DNA of 64,000 bases from Falsiroseomonas sp041690465 (lineage in GTDB: Bacteria > Pseudomonadota > Alphaproteobacteria > Acetobacterales > Acetobacteraceae), in the NCBI RefSeq assembly GCF_041690465.1, contig NZ_JAWLHG010000008.1:1-64000 (forward strand). Direction: 5' to 3'. Positions 50,752-59,186 of this stretch are shown in pieces; positions within the stretch are counted from its first letter, which is position 1; every line of letters begins with the position of its first letter. The notes under the pieces were generated by a model that saw nothing but the letters and a program-made list of their open reading frames with translations, was not told the DNA's origin and ran no database searches. Position numbers and translations under genes: made by a program.

Positions 50752-51318
50752 ATGAAGACGCCCCTGATGCCCAAGGCCACCGCCGTGTGGCTGATCGAAA
50801 AGACTTCGCTGTCCTTCGAACAGATCGCCGATTTCGTCGGCATGCACCCGCTGGAGGTGCAGGCGATCGCGGATGGCGAGGTCGCGCAGGGTATCGTCGG
50901 CTATGACCCGGTGGCGAACGGCCAGCTGACGCGCGAGGAGATCGCCCGCGCCGAGGCCGACCCCTCCGCCCGGCTGACCCTGCTCGAAAGCTCGATCCCC
51001 CTGCCCAAGCCCCGCGGCAAGGGCGCGCGCTACATTCCTGTGGCCAAGCGGACGGAGCGGCCGGATGCCATCGCCTGGCTGCTGCGCAACTTCCCCCAGC
51101 TCTCGGACCCGCAGGTCGTCAAGCTGCTCGCCACCACCAAGGAGACGATCCAGAAGGTGCGCGACAAGAGCCATCCGAACATGGCGAACATCAAGCCGCG
51201 CGATCCGGTCACCCTTGGCCTGTGCACGCAGACTGCGCTGAACGAGGCGGTGGCCGCGGCGAATGCCCGGACGGGGGCCACCAACACCACGCCTATTCCC
51301 ACCGACGACGCGGCCTGA
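50752..51318 (+). CDS. DUF1013 family protein (TrcR-like cell cycle regulator)
   Basis: The 188-residue protein matches DUF1013, named TrcR, a cell-cycle transcription regulator, in current bacterial annotation. Segments: MKTPLMPKATAVWLIEKTSLSFEQIADFVGMHPLEVQAIADGEVAQGI (a helix-turn-helix like region), GARYIPVAKRTERPDAIAWLLRNFP, and QVVKLLATTKETIQKVRDKSHPN, a second HTH-like segment. The central charged stretch may bind DNA. GAAGGCCAGCC precedes the ATG. A terminator follows. Confidence 0.85.
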   Translation: MKTPLMPKATAVWLIEKTSLSFEQIADFVGMHPLEVQAIADGEVAQGIVGYDPVANGQLTREEIARAEADPSARLTLLESSIPLPKPRGKGARYIPVAKRTERPDAIAWLLRNFPQLSDPQVVKLLATTKETIQKVRDKSHPNMANIKPRDPVTLGLCTQTALNEAVAAANARTGATNTTPIPTDDAA

Positions 51319-51356
51319 AACGAAGCACGCGCCGCGCCGACTGAAACCGGCTGGTC

Positions 51357-51383
51357 GGGGGCACCGTCGCGGTGCCCCCCTTT
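51357..51383. terminator. Intrinsic terminator after the DUF1013 gene
   Basis: GGGGGCACCG / CGGTGCCCCC form a 10-bp stem with TCG loop and CTTT after it. It lies between the DUF1013 gene and the convergent YdcH-like gene and may serve both. Confidence 0.75.
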
Positions 51384-51387
51384 CCAC

Positions 51388-51564
51388 TCAGTGGACGAGT
51401 TGGCCCTTCAGCCGTTCCATCTCCTCCTTCAGCCGCAGCTTCTCGCGTTTCAGCCGGGACAGCTGGTCCGCATCGGGGCGGGGACGGTTGTCCTCCTCGC
51501 TGATGCGGGCTTCCAGCGCGGCGTGGCGCTCCTCGAGGGCGCGGAGGCGGGGGAACTCTGGCAT
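51388..51564 (-). CDS. YdcH family (DUF465) small protein
   Basis: The 58-residue, highly charged helical protein reads LEERHAALEARISEEDNRPRPDADQLSRLKREKLRLKEEMERLKG, the YdcH hallmark of a helical hairpin with a central DxxQLxRLKREKLRLKEE motif. Function is unknown. I start at MPEFPR, the last ATG before the conserved part. A divergent, related gene lies at 51798. Confidence 0.85.
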   Translation of the reverse strand: MPEFPRLRALEERHAALEARISEEDNRPRPDADQLSRLKREKLRLKEEMERLKGQLVH

Positions 51565-51797
51565 GCGCACGATCCCTGTCCGTTGTCCGCAGGGGCTGTG
51601 GCAGGTCGCGTAGCAGGGCCGGACTCGACGCCGGGCCCAACTCCCGCGATCCGTCACTTCTGCCCCCACGACACCCATGTTATGCCGTCTGTCGGCGGGG
51701 TCCAGGATTTCTTCGTCCCGCCGCCGGTTCCTTCCTGCGCCCGCAAGGGTTAACGAAGCCCGGCCGCCGCAACGACCATGATTGGATCCGGGGGCGC

Positions 51798-51998
51798 ATG
51801 CTGGCCGATCGCGACAGCCTCCTCCGCCGCCTGCACGAGCTGCGCAGCGAACACCGCGACCTCGACACGGTGATCGCCAGGCTGGGCGAGTCGGGCGCGG
51901 ATCCGCTGCAGCTGCAGCGCCTGAAGAAGCGCAAGCTCAAGCTCAAGGACGAGATCGCCTGGCTCGAAAGCCGGCTGATCCCGGACGTGATCGCCTGA
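51798..51998 (+). CDS. YdcH family (DUF465) small protein, second copy
   Basis: The 66-residue helical protein (RDSLLRRLHELRSEHRDLDTVIARL...LQRLKKRKLKLKDEIAWLE) has the same helix-turn-helix hairpin and LxRLKKxKLxLKDEI motif as the gene at 51388. The two are divergent, separated by about 230 bases, and likely arose by duplication followed by divergence. It is upstream of purE, 69 bases away, possibly in the same transcript. Confidence 0.85.
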   Translation: MLADRDSLLRRLHELRSEHRDLDTVIARLGESGADPLQLQRLKKRKLKLKDEIAWLESRLIPDVIA

Positions 51999-52067
51999 TG
52001 CGCCGGGGCCGGCAGACCAGGCCCGCGCCGCTTTCCCTCTCCCGATGAGCCGATACGGTTGGACAAG

Positions 52068-52556
52068 ATGAGCGACGCGGCGCCCCTGGTGGGGCTGATC
52101 ATGGGCAGCACCTCCGACTGGGAGACCATGCGCCACGCGGCCGAGACGATGCAGAAGCTCGGCGTCCCGCATGAGGCGCGCGTGGTCTCCGCCCACCGCA
52201 CCCCGCGCCGGCTGTTCGACTACGCCGCCGCCGCCGAGGGCCGCGGCCTCAAGGTGCTGATCGCCGGCGCCGGCGGGGCGGCGCATCTGCCGGGCATGGC
52301 GGCCTCGATGACGGCGCTGCCGGTGCTCGGCGTGCCGGTGGAAAGCCATGCGCTGAAGGGCATGGACAGCCTGCTTTCCATCGTCCAGATGCCGGCCGGC
52401 ATCCCCGTCGGCACCCTGGCGATCGGGCGGGCCGGCGCGGTGAACGCGGCGCTGCTGGCCGCGGCCATCCTGGCCCTGGCCGACCCCGACCTGGCGCGGC
52501 GGCTCGCTGCCTGGCGCGCTGCGCAGACGGAGTCGGTGCCGGAGATGCCGGCATGA
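52068..52556 (+). CDS. purE: 5-(carboxyamino)imidazole ribonucleotide mutase PurE
   Basis: The 162-residue enzyme converts N5-CAIR to CAIR in purine synthesis, an octamer in the cytoplasm. Conserved PurE motifs: GLIMGSTSDWETM, VVSAHRTPRRL (substrate-binding His and Arg), AGAGGAAHLPGMAAS and GVPVESHALKGMDSLLSIVQMPAGIPVGTLAIG. The ATG is preceded by a weak AAGATG-type site; a TTG nine bases upstream is possible. The stop overlaps the purK ATG (ATGA), so the two are translationally coupled, as is common. Confidence 0.96.
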   Translation: MSDAAPLVGLIMGSTSDWETMRHAAETMQKLGVPHEARVVSAHRTPRRLFDYAAAAEGRGLKVLIAGAGGAAHLPGMAASMTALPVLGVPVESHALKGMDSLLSIVQMPAGIPVGTLAIGRAGAVNAALLAAAILALADPDLARRLAAWRAAQTESVPEMPA

Positions 52557-53674
52557 CCTCGCCCTTGGCGCCCGGCTCGACCATCGGCATCCTCGGCGGC
52601 GGGCAGCTCGGCCGCATGTCGGCGCTGGCCGCGGCCCGGCTCGGCTATCGCTGCCACGTCTATGCGCCGGAGGCCGACAGCCCGGGGATGCAGGTGGCGG
52701 CCGCGCGCAGTGTCGCCGGCTATGAGGATGCCGCGGCACTCTCCGCCTTCGCCGCCGCGGTGGACGTGGTGACCTTCGAGTTCGAGAACGTCCCCGCCGC
52801 CACGCTCGACATTCTCGCCCCCCTGGTACCTTGCCGGCCGGGGGTGGAGGCGCTGCGCATCGGCCAGGACCGCCTGCTGGAGAAGCGCTTCTTCGACTCG
52901 GCCGGACTGCCCGTCGGCCCCTGGCGAGAGGTCGCCAGCCGCGCCGATCTGGAGGCGGCGGTCGCCGCCCTCGGCCTGCCGGCGGTGCTGAAGACCACCC
53001 GGCTCGGCTATGACGGGCGGGGCCAGGCGGTGTTGCGCGCGCCGGAGGATCTCGATCCGGCCTGGGAGAGGCTGGCGCCGCGGCCGCTGATCCTGGAAGC
53101 CTTCATCCCCTTCGAGCGCGAGATCTCGGCCATCGCCGCGCGCGGCGCGGATGGCGCGGTGGTGACCTTCGACGCCACCGAGAACCGCCACCATCACCAC
53201 ATCCTCGACCTCTCGATCGCCCCGGCCCAGGTCCCGGCCGAGGTGGCCTCGGCTGCTCGCGCCCACGTCGCGCGGCTGGCAGACGGACTCGGGCTGGTCG
53301 GCCTGCTGGCCCTGGAGATGTTCCTGCTGCCGGATGGTCGTCTGCTGGCCAATGAGATGGCGCCGCGGCCGCACAATTCGGGCCATTGGACGATGGATGC
53401 CTGCCTGTGCGGGCAGTTCGAGATGCATGTGCGGGCGGTGGCCGGGTTGCCGCTGCCGGATCCCGCCCGACATCACGATGCCGTGATGAAGAATCTGGTC
53501 GGACCCGAATCCTACGCCCGCTGGCCGGATCTGGCGGCGCAACCCGGCGTTGCGCTGCACCTCTACGGCAAGTCCGAAGCGCGTGATGGCCGCAAGCTGG
53601 GCCATGCGACGCGGCTACTGGCGAAAGGAAGCCTGGCCTCGGCGGGCGATCCGGCAGCGCTCGCGCCGGTGTAG
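52553..53674 (+). CDS. purK: 5-(carboxyamino)imidazole ribonucleotide synthase PurK
   Basis: The 373-residue ATP-grasp enzyme makes N5-CAIR from AIR, ATP and bicarbonate. It begins GSTIGILGGGQLGRMSALAAARLGY, has TFEFENVP, KTTRLGYDGRGQ (ATP-grasp), EAFIPFEREIS, NRHHHHILDLSIAP, and the C-terminal LANEMAPRPHNSGHWTMDAC and HLYGK motifs. It follows purE with an overlapping ATG. Confidence 0.97.
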   Translation: MTSPLAPGSTIGILGGGQLGRMSALAAARLGYRCHVYAPEADSPGMQVAAARSVAGYEDAAALSAFAAAVDVVTFEFENVPAATLDILAPLVPCRPGVEALRIGQDRLLEKRFFDSAGLPVGPWREVASRADLEAAVAALGLPAVLKTTRLGYDGRGQAVLRAPEDLDPAWERLAPRPLILEAFIPFEREISAIAARGADGAVVTFDATENRHHHHILDLSIAPAQVPAEVASAARAHVARLADGLGLVGLLALEMFLLPDGRLLANEMAPRPHNSGHWTMDACLCGQFEMHVRAVAGLPLPDPARHHDAVMKNLVGPESYARWPDLAAQPGVALHLYGKSEARDGRKLGHATRLLAKGSLASAGDPAALAPV

Positions 53675-53892
53675 CGCGGGCGCGACACCCTGCTGTTGCG
53701 GCTTCGCCACACTGCGCCATTTCCGTTGCGCAGGAGGTATCGGCGAACCGAATCGGTGATATGTTCCGGTTCATGCATCGCCCTGACTGAGGGCTGGAGC
53801 GATCGGCGCCAGGCATAAGGCTTGCCGCTTCGAGATTGGCTCCTTCCTCAGCCGCACCGGTGCCCAGTTCGAGATTCCGAGGAGAATCCCAG

Positions 53893-54895
53893 ATGAGCCT
53901 CAAAAGGGCGCTTCTTGCCGCGACGGTGCTGGCTCTGCCGGTCGCCGCGCAGGCCCAGCCGGTCAGCGGTTTCTATGTGGGTGCCGGCGCCGGCATCAAC
54001 TGGCTGATGGAAAGCGACGTCGACCTCAGCAGCCAGTTCGCCGCGCCGCGCTCGGGCAATGCCGAGTTCAACCTCGGCTGGGGCGGCGTGATCAGCCTCG
54101 GTTACGGCTTCGGCAACGGCGTCCGCGCCGAGATCGAGGGCAACTACCGCGAGAACGAAGTGGACAGCGTTTCCGGCTTCGGCGGCGTGACGGGCGGCAG
54201 CGGCACGGTTCGCTCCTACGGTGTGATGGCGAACGCGCTGTATGACTTCGACCTCGGCCTGCCGGTGCAGCCCTATGTCGGCCTTGGCGCTGGCTATGTC
54301 TGGACCGATGCCGACGGCCTGCGCGGCAACACCGGTGCGGTGGTGGACGGCTCGAACGGGCAGTTCGCCTACCAGGCGATCGTCGGCGCCGCCCTGCCGC
54401 TGAACGACGTCGCGCCCGGCCTGGCGCTGACGGCCGAATACCGGTTCATGGGCACGCTGAACCCCGAGATCGACGCCACCGCCGGCGCGACCCGCGGCAA
54501 CGCCGAGCTCACCAACATGAACCACAGCCTGTTCCTCGGCCTCCGCTATGCCTTCGGCGCGGCCCCGCCGCCGCCGGTGGTGGCTCCTGCCCCAGCAGCC
54601 GCGCCGGCGCCGGCCCGCACCTTCCTGGTCTTCTTCGACTGGGATCGCGCCGACCTGACCGACCGCGCCCGCCAGATCATCGCCGAGGCCGCGCAGAACT
54701 CCACCCGCNNNNNNNNNNNNNNNNNNNNNNNNNNNNNNNNNNNNNNNNNNNNNNNNNNNNNNNNNNNNNNNNNNNNNNNNNNNNNNNNNNNNNNNNNNNN
54801 NNNNNNNNGCCTTCGGCGAGAGCCGCCCGCTGGTGCCGACCGCCGACGGCGTGCGCGAGCCGCAGAACCGCCGCGTCGAGATCGTCCTGCGCTGA
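53893..54895 (+). CDS. OmpA-family outer-membrane protein (interrupted by assembly gap)
   Basis: A signal peptide (MSLKRALLAATVLALPVAAQAQ) leads into an eight-stranded-barrel-like domain (GFYVGAGAGINWLMESDV, YGFGNGVRAEIEGNYREN, ALTAEYRFMGTLNPE, LGLRYAFG), a PPPPVVAPAPAAAPAPA linker, and the OmpA/Pal peptidoglycan-binding domain (FLVFFDWDRADLTDRARQIIAEAA). 100 N bases then interrupt it; the end (AFGESRPLVPTADGVREPQNRRVEIVLR) is identical to the next gene's. The neighbour shows 147 bases (49 codons) at this place, so the true product is about 349 residues. Read through the N run, the frame breaks artificially. It is envelope structure, linking outer membrane to peptidoglycan. Confidence 0.88.
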
Positions 54896-54907
54896 GCCTG
54901 CCACAGC
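54610..54907 (+). repeat. Duplicated OmpA C-terminal segment, copy 1 (contains gap)
   Basis: All known bases here (about 198) are identical to 55878-56222, covering the C-terminal domain coding sequence, stop codon and first 12 bases after it. Identity ends at a single mismatch on each side. Confidence 0.9.
54709..54808. other. Assembly gap, 100 N
   Basis: A run of exactly 100 N lies inside the duplicated OmpA segment. The paralogue has 147 bases between the same flanks, so the true gap is probably 147 bases; 100 is a placeholder and shifts the frame. Confidence 0.97.
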
Positions 54908-54921
54908 CCGACTCGATGGAA

Positions 54922-54953
54922 GGGGCGCCGGAAGGCGCCCCTTCTGTCTTTTT
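54922..54953 (+). terminator. Terminator of the first OmpA-family gene
   Basis: GGGGCGCC / GGCGCCCC stem with a GGAA loop, then TTCTGTCTTTTT, 27 bases after the stop. The same stem recurs after the second gene. Confidence 0.85.
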
Positions 54954-55130
54954 GGACACAGTGTTGCCGGATCTTGCGCTTGGCAGCGAATCGCTCTTAC
55001 GTCCAAACGGTTCGCCTGTATTGTATCAACTCTCGCATGAAGCCGGGGGCACCGCCTCGCAGGCTTCCAGGCCAGCGACTTGCAGGGGTCTGACGCGGTT
55101 GCAGTTGCCACGTTGCTTGGAGGAAGAAGC

Positions 55131-56210
55131 ATGAAGCCCCTGCGGAGCGCCCTACTCTCCGGTGTCGCCTTGCTGGCGCCGCTAGCGGCCCAGGCCCAGG
55201 CGGTCAACGGTCTCTATGTCGGCGCCGGCGCCGGCGTGAACCTGTTCATGGACAGCGATGTCTCGCTCTCGGTCCCCGGCCTCGCCCCAGGGCGGAGCAA
55301 CGGCACGGTCGAGGCCGATCCCGGCTTCGTCGGCGCGCTCAGCCTCGGCTACGGCTATGGCAACGGCCTGCGCGCAGAGCTGGAGCTCAGCTACCGCGAG
55401 AGCAATGTTGACCAGGTGAGCGGCTTCGGCCTGCCGGCTGCCAGCGCGAGCAGCGGCGACGTGCGCTCGGTCGGGTTCATGCTGAACGCGCTCTACGATC
55501 TCGACCTCGGCCTGCCGGTGGTTCCCTATGCCGGCATCGGTGCCGGCGTCGTGCTGCATGACTACAAGCAGGTCCGCCAGCAGGCGATCGGCAGCAACGT
55601 CGCAATCCCGGGCAGCGACTGGGTCTTCGCATATCAGGCGATCCTCGGCGCAGCCCTGCCGATCAGCGAATATCCTGGCCTGTCTCTGACGGCCGAATAC
55701 CGCTTCATGGGCTCGCTGAACCCCGATCTGACGGCCGTGGCGCAAAGCGGACCCACGCAGCTGCGCGGGACCGCAGAGACCGAGAACTACAACCACTCCA
55801 TCATGCTCGGCCTGCGCTACAATTTCGGCGTGGCTCCGCCGCCGGTGGTGGCCCCTGCCCCGGCCGCCGCGCCGGCCCCGGCCCGCACCTTCCTGGTCTT
55901 CTTCGACTGGGATCGCGCCGACCTGACCGACCGCGCCCGCCAGATCATCGCCGAGGCCGCGCAGAACTCCACCCGCGTGCAGACCACGCGGATCGAGGTC
56001 TCCGGCCACGCCGACCGCTCCGGCACGCCGCAGTACAACCAGCGCCTCTCCGAGCGCCGCGCCCAGGCGGTCGCCGCCGAGCTCGAGCGCCGTGGCGTGC
56101 CCCGCACCGCCATGGTCATCCAGGCCTTCGGCGAGAGCCGCCCGCTGGTGCCGACCGCCGACGGCGTGCGCGAGCCGCAGAACCGCCGCGTCGAGATCGT
56201 CCTGCGCTGA
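55131..56210 (+). CDS. OmpA-family outer-membrane protein (second copy)
   Basis: The 359-residue protein has a signal peptide (MKPLRSALLSGVALLAPLAAQAQ) and a barrel-like domain (GLYVGAGAGVNLFMDSDVSL, GYGYGNGLRAELELSYRES, LTAEYRFMGSLNPD, LGLRYNFG), then a PPPVVAPAPAAAPAPA linker. The C-terminal OmpA domain (about residues 250-359) holds peptidoglycan-binding features: FLVFFDWDRADLT, EVSGHADRSGTPQYNQRLSERRAQAV and NRRVEIVL, including the Asp and Arg that bind diaminopimelate. The N-terminal domain differs clearly from the upstream copy but the C-terminal part is identical, as if homogenised. Confidence 0.93.
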   Translation: MKPLRSALLSGVALLAPLAAQAQAVNGLYVGAGAGVNLFMDSDVSLSVPGLAPGRSNGTVEADPGFVGALSLGYGYGNGLRAELELSYRESNVDQVSGFGLPAASASSGDVRSVGFMLNALYDLDLGLPVVPYAGIGAGVVLHDYKQVRQQAIGSNVAIPGSDWVFAYQAILGAALPISEYPGLSLTAEYRFMGSLNPDLTAVAQSGPTQLRGTAETENYNHSIMLGLRYNFGVAPPPVVAPAPAAAPAPARTFLVFFDWDRADLTDRARQIIAEAAQNSTRVQTTRIEVSGHADRSGTPQYNQRLSERRAQAVAAELERRGVPRTAMVIQAFGESRPLVPTADGVREPQNRRVEIVLR

Positions 56211-56222
56211 GCCTGCCACAGC
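55878..56222 (+). repeat. Duplicated OmpA C-terminal segment, copy 2
   Basis: This is the intact copy of the segment at 54610-54907, identical over all comparable bases, 345 bp long. Confidence 0.9.
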
Positions 56223-56236
56223 GCGACTCGATGGAA

Positions 56237-56261
56237 GGGGCGCCGAAAGGCGCCCCTTTTT
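56237..56261 (+). terminator. Terminator of the second OmpA-family gene
   Basis: GGGGCGCC / GGCGCCCC stem with a GAAA loop followed by TTTTT, 26 bases after the stop. Confidence 0.9.
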
Positions 56262-56512
56262 CGTTGCGCCTTCCGCCGGGCCGGGAGATGGACGCCTCAA
56301 CACCCTTGCCGGCCGTAAAGCTTTGCCGCCGCGCCAAGCGGGAAAGTCAGCGGCCGCTGCGTTCCTGGGCAATCAGCGCGCGGGCGAACAGTTTTCGACG
56401 CACGCCTCGGTTGCAAGTCCCCCCGCCATCCGTATACGTCCACCGTGAGGAGCAAGACGCCAAGGCGGCCTGACAGTCGCGGTCCACAGTGGACCTGAAA
56501 GGCGCTTGCTCG

Positions 56513-57283
56513 ATGACGCACCGAATCCCTCGGCATTTTCGCCCCGGCCGCCGTGGCCTGCTGCTCGGCGCACTCGCCGCCCCGGCGCTGCTCGCTGACC
56601 GCGCCCGCGCGGCTGACAAGGAACCGGTGGATGTCGAGCTCGTGCTGGCCGTGGATGTCAGCCGCTCGGTGGACCAGGAAGAGCAGGAGATGCAACTCCG
56701 CGGCTATGCCGCCGCCTTCCGCGACCGCAAGCTGATCGAGGGCATCGCCAGCGGTCCGCTCGGCCAGATCGCCGTCAGCCTCTTCACCTGGTCCGACTGG
56801 CACATCCAGGAGTTGCTGGTGCCCTGGGCAAAGATCGACAGCGCCGCCGCCGCCGAACGGGTCGCCGCGGCCATCGATGCTGCGCCGCGCCGCGCCTGGC
56901 TCTACACGTCGATCTCCGGCGCCATCGACTTCGCCGCCGACCTGTTCGGCCGGGAGTACGAGGGCACCCGCCGGGTGGTGGACATTTCCGGCGACGGCGT
57001 GAACAACTCCGGCCGCCCCCTGGCCGAAGCCCGCGCGGAAGCACTCGGCAAGGGCGTCGTGCTGAACGGCTTGGCGGTGCTCGACCGCACGCCGCAGCCC
57101 TGGTCAGCCGGCCTGCCGCCGCTCGATGACTACTACCGCGAGCAGGTGATCGGCGGCCCCGGCAGCTTCCTGATGGTCGCCGAGGGCTTCGATGCCTTCG
57201 AAACCGCGGTCAAACGCAAGATCATCAGGGAGATCGCCGCCGCCCCGCCGCCCGGTCCGCTCGTAGAGCGCGCCCTCGCCTGA
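56513..57283 (+). CDS. DUF1194 (von Willebrand A-like) exported protein
   Basis: The 256-residue product begins with a twin-arginine-like or Sec signal (RPGRRGLLLGALAAPALLADRARAAD). A vWA domain follows with the metal-ion-dependent adhesion motif DVSRS (residues about 47-51), the Thr-containing YTSISGAIDFA segment, and VVDISGDGVNN, the DxxDG-like element of DUF1194. Such proteins probably bind protein or cell-wall partners through a divalent ion. I start at MTHRIP; an upstream GTG (56489) is possible. It follows an intergenic region of about 250 bases after the OmpA terminator. Confidence 0.85.
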   Translation: MTHRIPRHFRPGRRGLLLGALAAPALLADRARAADKEPVDVELVLAVDVSRSVDQEEQEMQLRGYAAAFRDRKLIEGIASGPLGQIAVSLFTWSDWHIQELLVPWAKIDSAAAAERVAAAIDAAPRRAWLYTSISGAIDFAADLFGREYEGTRRVVDISGDGVNNSGRPLAEARAEALGKGVVLNGLAVLDRTPQPWSAGLPPLDDYYREQVIGGPGSFLMVAEGFDAFETAVKRKIIREIAAAPPPGPLVERALA

Positions 57284-57421
57284 GGGCTGCACCGGCTGGC
57301 GACGCCACGGATACACCGCCAGCCGCAACCGGCCGGGCGGGCACGCTGTTCGACGGTGCCGGCGACCACCGGCCGTGGGCGGCTCCGGCGATGACAGCCG
57401 GCGCGCGACCACCCGGCGGGC

Positions 57422-57628
57422 TCAGGGGCCGAACAGGCGGAGCGTAACCTCACCGGCGGCCCAACTCGCAGACAGGCCGATCAGCGACCAACGCATCGCC
57501 TCCCGCCACAGCGGCTCCGGCCGCCGCAGTGCAAGGCGGAGCGCGCGGGGCGGGCGCGGGATGCGGAGATCATCGGGCACGTGGCGGGCCTCGGCACTCA
57601 GGCCGTCGGCGGTCAGGGCGTGGCTCAT
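57422..57628 (-). CDS. Small hypothetical membrane protein
   Basis: The 68-residue product has a basic, Arg-rich N-terminal half and one hydrophobic helix near the end (WSLIGLSASWAAGEVTLRLF). No family is recognised. It converges on the DUF1194 gene and is divergent from the repeat-protein gene. A weak candidate, supported by frame and composition only. Confidence 0.45.
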   Translation of the reverse strand: MSHALTADGLSAEARHVPDDLRIPRPPRALRLALRRPEPLWREAMRWSLIGLSASWAAGEVTLRLFGP

Positions 57629-57753
57629 GCGACAAATAAGAACAAATCAAGAACTACGACGCAAGAGGGAATCGCCTGCGGCAGGGTCCAGCCACCTTCC
57701 CACTGGACGCCGGGTCGGTTGCGCAAGAACATGGCCGGGAAGAGGAGACCCAT

Positions 57754-58527
57754 ATGGCCGACGATCCCGCCCGATCCCCGCTGCGACGTCGCTTGTTGGT
57801 GCTGCGCCTGGCGGCGCTGGGCGGGGCCGCGGCCGTGCCGGGGATCGCCGCCGCGCAGGGGGCGAAGTCCGGCGGGGGCGGCGTGCCCGCCCCGCCCCGC
57901 TCCGGCCTCAACGACAGCGACCCGTCCGACGAGCCCGGCAACGGCCGCGGCGGCAGCCGGCCGCAGCAGGGTGGCATCAGCGACAACGACCCGTCCGACC
58001 CACCCGGCCAGGGACGCGGCGGCAATCGCGGCGGGCAGAGCGGCATCAGCGACAACGACCCGTCGGACCCGCCTGGCCAGGGCCGCGGCGGCAGTGGCGG
58101 ACCACGCACCGGGCTCAACGACAACGACCCCTCCGACCCCCCCGGCCAGGGCCGCGGCGGCAGTCGCGGCAGGCAGGGCGGCATCAGCGACAACGATCCG
58201 TCCGACCCACCCGGCCAGGGCCGTGGCGGCAGTCGCGGCGGGCAGGGCGGTGTCAGCGACAATGACCCGTCGGACCCGCCCGGCCAGGGCCGCGGCGGCA
58301 ATCGCGGGCCACGCACCGGCCTCAACGACTCCGATCCCTCGGACCCGCCGGGTCAGGGCCGTGGCGGCAGCCGGGTGCCGGCCGGCCCGAGCGACAATGA
58401 TCCTTCCGATCCGCCGGGCCGCGGACGCGGCGGGAACCGCCCGGCGCCGACCGGCCCCAGTGACAACGACCCCTCGGACCCGCCGGGCCGCGGACGCGGT
58501 CGCGGGCCGGAGCTGAAATCGACCTGA
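57754..58527 (+). CDS. Exported protein with nine SDNDPSDPPG tandem repeats
   Basis: The 257-residue product has an Arg-rich signal (RRRLLVLRLAALGGAAAVPGIAAAQ), then, from residue 51, nine tandem units of about 23 residues: xxSDNDPSDPPGQGRGGxRGGQG. Each unit has an Asp-rich DNDPSD part (possible Ca binding) and an RGG-like glycine/arginine part. The first unit (NDSDPSDEPGNGRGG) and the last two (GRGRG) differ slightly. No enzyme domain is present. It is likely an envelope or secreted, disordered protein that binds metals, nucleic acid or polysaccharide; the real role is unknown. GAGGAG lies before the ATG. Confidence 0.75.
   Translation: MADDPARSPLRRRLLVLRLAALGGAAAVPGIAAAQGAKSGGGGVPAPPRSGLNDSDPSDEPGNGRGGSRPQQGGISDNDPSDPPGQGRGGNRGGQSGISDNDPSDPPGQGRGGSGGPRTGLNDNDPSDPPGQGRGGSRGRQGGISDNDPSDPPGQGRGGSRGGQGGVSDNDPSDPPGQGRGGNRGPRTGLNDSDPSDPPGQGRGGSRVPAGPSDNDPSDPPGRGRGGNRPAPTGPSDNDPSDPPGRGRGRGPELKST
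57904..58524 (+). repeat. Nine tandem 69-bp coding repeats
   Basis: Units of about 69 bases encode SDNDPSDPPGQGRGG plus a variable 8-residue segment. Inner units 2-7 are most alike, ends are more divergent, as expected for expansion and contraction in the middle. Confidence 0.85.
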
Positions 58528-58568
58528 GACGACCGGCGGGGTGCGGCCTGCCGCGCCCCGCCCCCCGT

Positions 58569-59186
58569 TCAGGGCAGCAGGATCCCACGCCCGGCGAAGA
58601 ACCGCGCGAAGACCTCGGGTGGTAGCCGCGCATCGGCACGGGTCGCCGGGGTGTCGCCGGACGGGTTGTGGAAGCGCAGCGCGCCCCGCTCCGTCGCAGC
58701 GAATACCAGCACGAGATGGCCGCCGCGCGCCGCTGGCGCCTCCTCCGGCTGACGGATGCCCGGATGCACCGAGGCGATGAACAGACCGCCCGTGGCCACC
58801 AGCGCCGGCATGTCCGCGGCCTCGAGGTCCAGCACGACCCGCGCCGCGATCCCCTGCTCCGCCAGCCAGGCGACCGCGCCGGCATAGATCAGGCCGCGGA
58901 TGGCCCCGTCCGGCTGCTCGACATAGCCGCCCAGCGCCTGCACGCCGCGACGCACCTCATGGATCGGCGGCACCGGCCGGCCCCGCGCATCGAGCGCCAT
59001 CTGCAGGCAGGCGCAGCCGCAGAGATGGTCGGCCCAGCGCGCGTATTCGGAAGGGTCGGCCGCGCCCGAATCACGCCACAGCGGATCGGTCGCGGCGTCG
59101 CGCCCGGCGAGGAAGTCGGCGACGAGCGCAGCGGTCTCCCACTGCGCCCGGTAGCGCGGGATCAGGCCCGGTCGTTCAGGTGGCAC
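58569..59186 (-). CDS. C39-like cysteine peptidase family protein
   Basis: The 205-residue product has a papain-like fold of the C39 (peptidase_C39_2) type: catalytic Cys in DHLCGCACLQMAL, His in RGGHLVLVFA, and the Asn in FHNPSG. It would cleave a peptide leader or act on a peptidoglycan/protein target; no signal peptide is seen. The likely GTG start (59186) overlaps the end of the dipeptide ABC ATPase gene by 25 bases, so it is coupled to the transporter operon. A peptide-processing role is thus natural but unproved. Confidence 0.7.
   Translation of the reverse strand: MPPERPGLIPRYRAQWETAALVADFLAGRDAATDPLWRDSGAADPSEYARWADHLCGCACLQMALDARGRPVPPIHEVRRGVQALGGYVEQPDGAIRGLIYAGAVAWLAEQGIAARVVLDLEAADMPALVATGGLFIASVHPGIRQPEEAPAARGGHLVLVFAATERGALRFHNPSGDTPATRADARLPPEVFARFFAGRGILLP

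Noticed and set aside
53836..55134. A single plus-strand frame that seems to run from the first OmpA gene through the N run to 55134.
   Set aside because: The 100-N placeholder shifts the frame. The real C-terminus is in another frame, ending at 54895, as in the paralogue.
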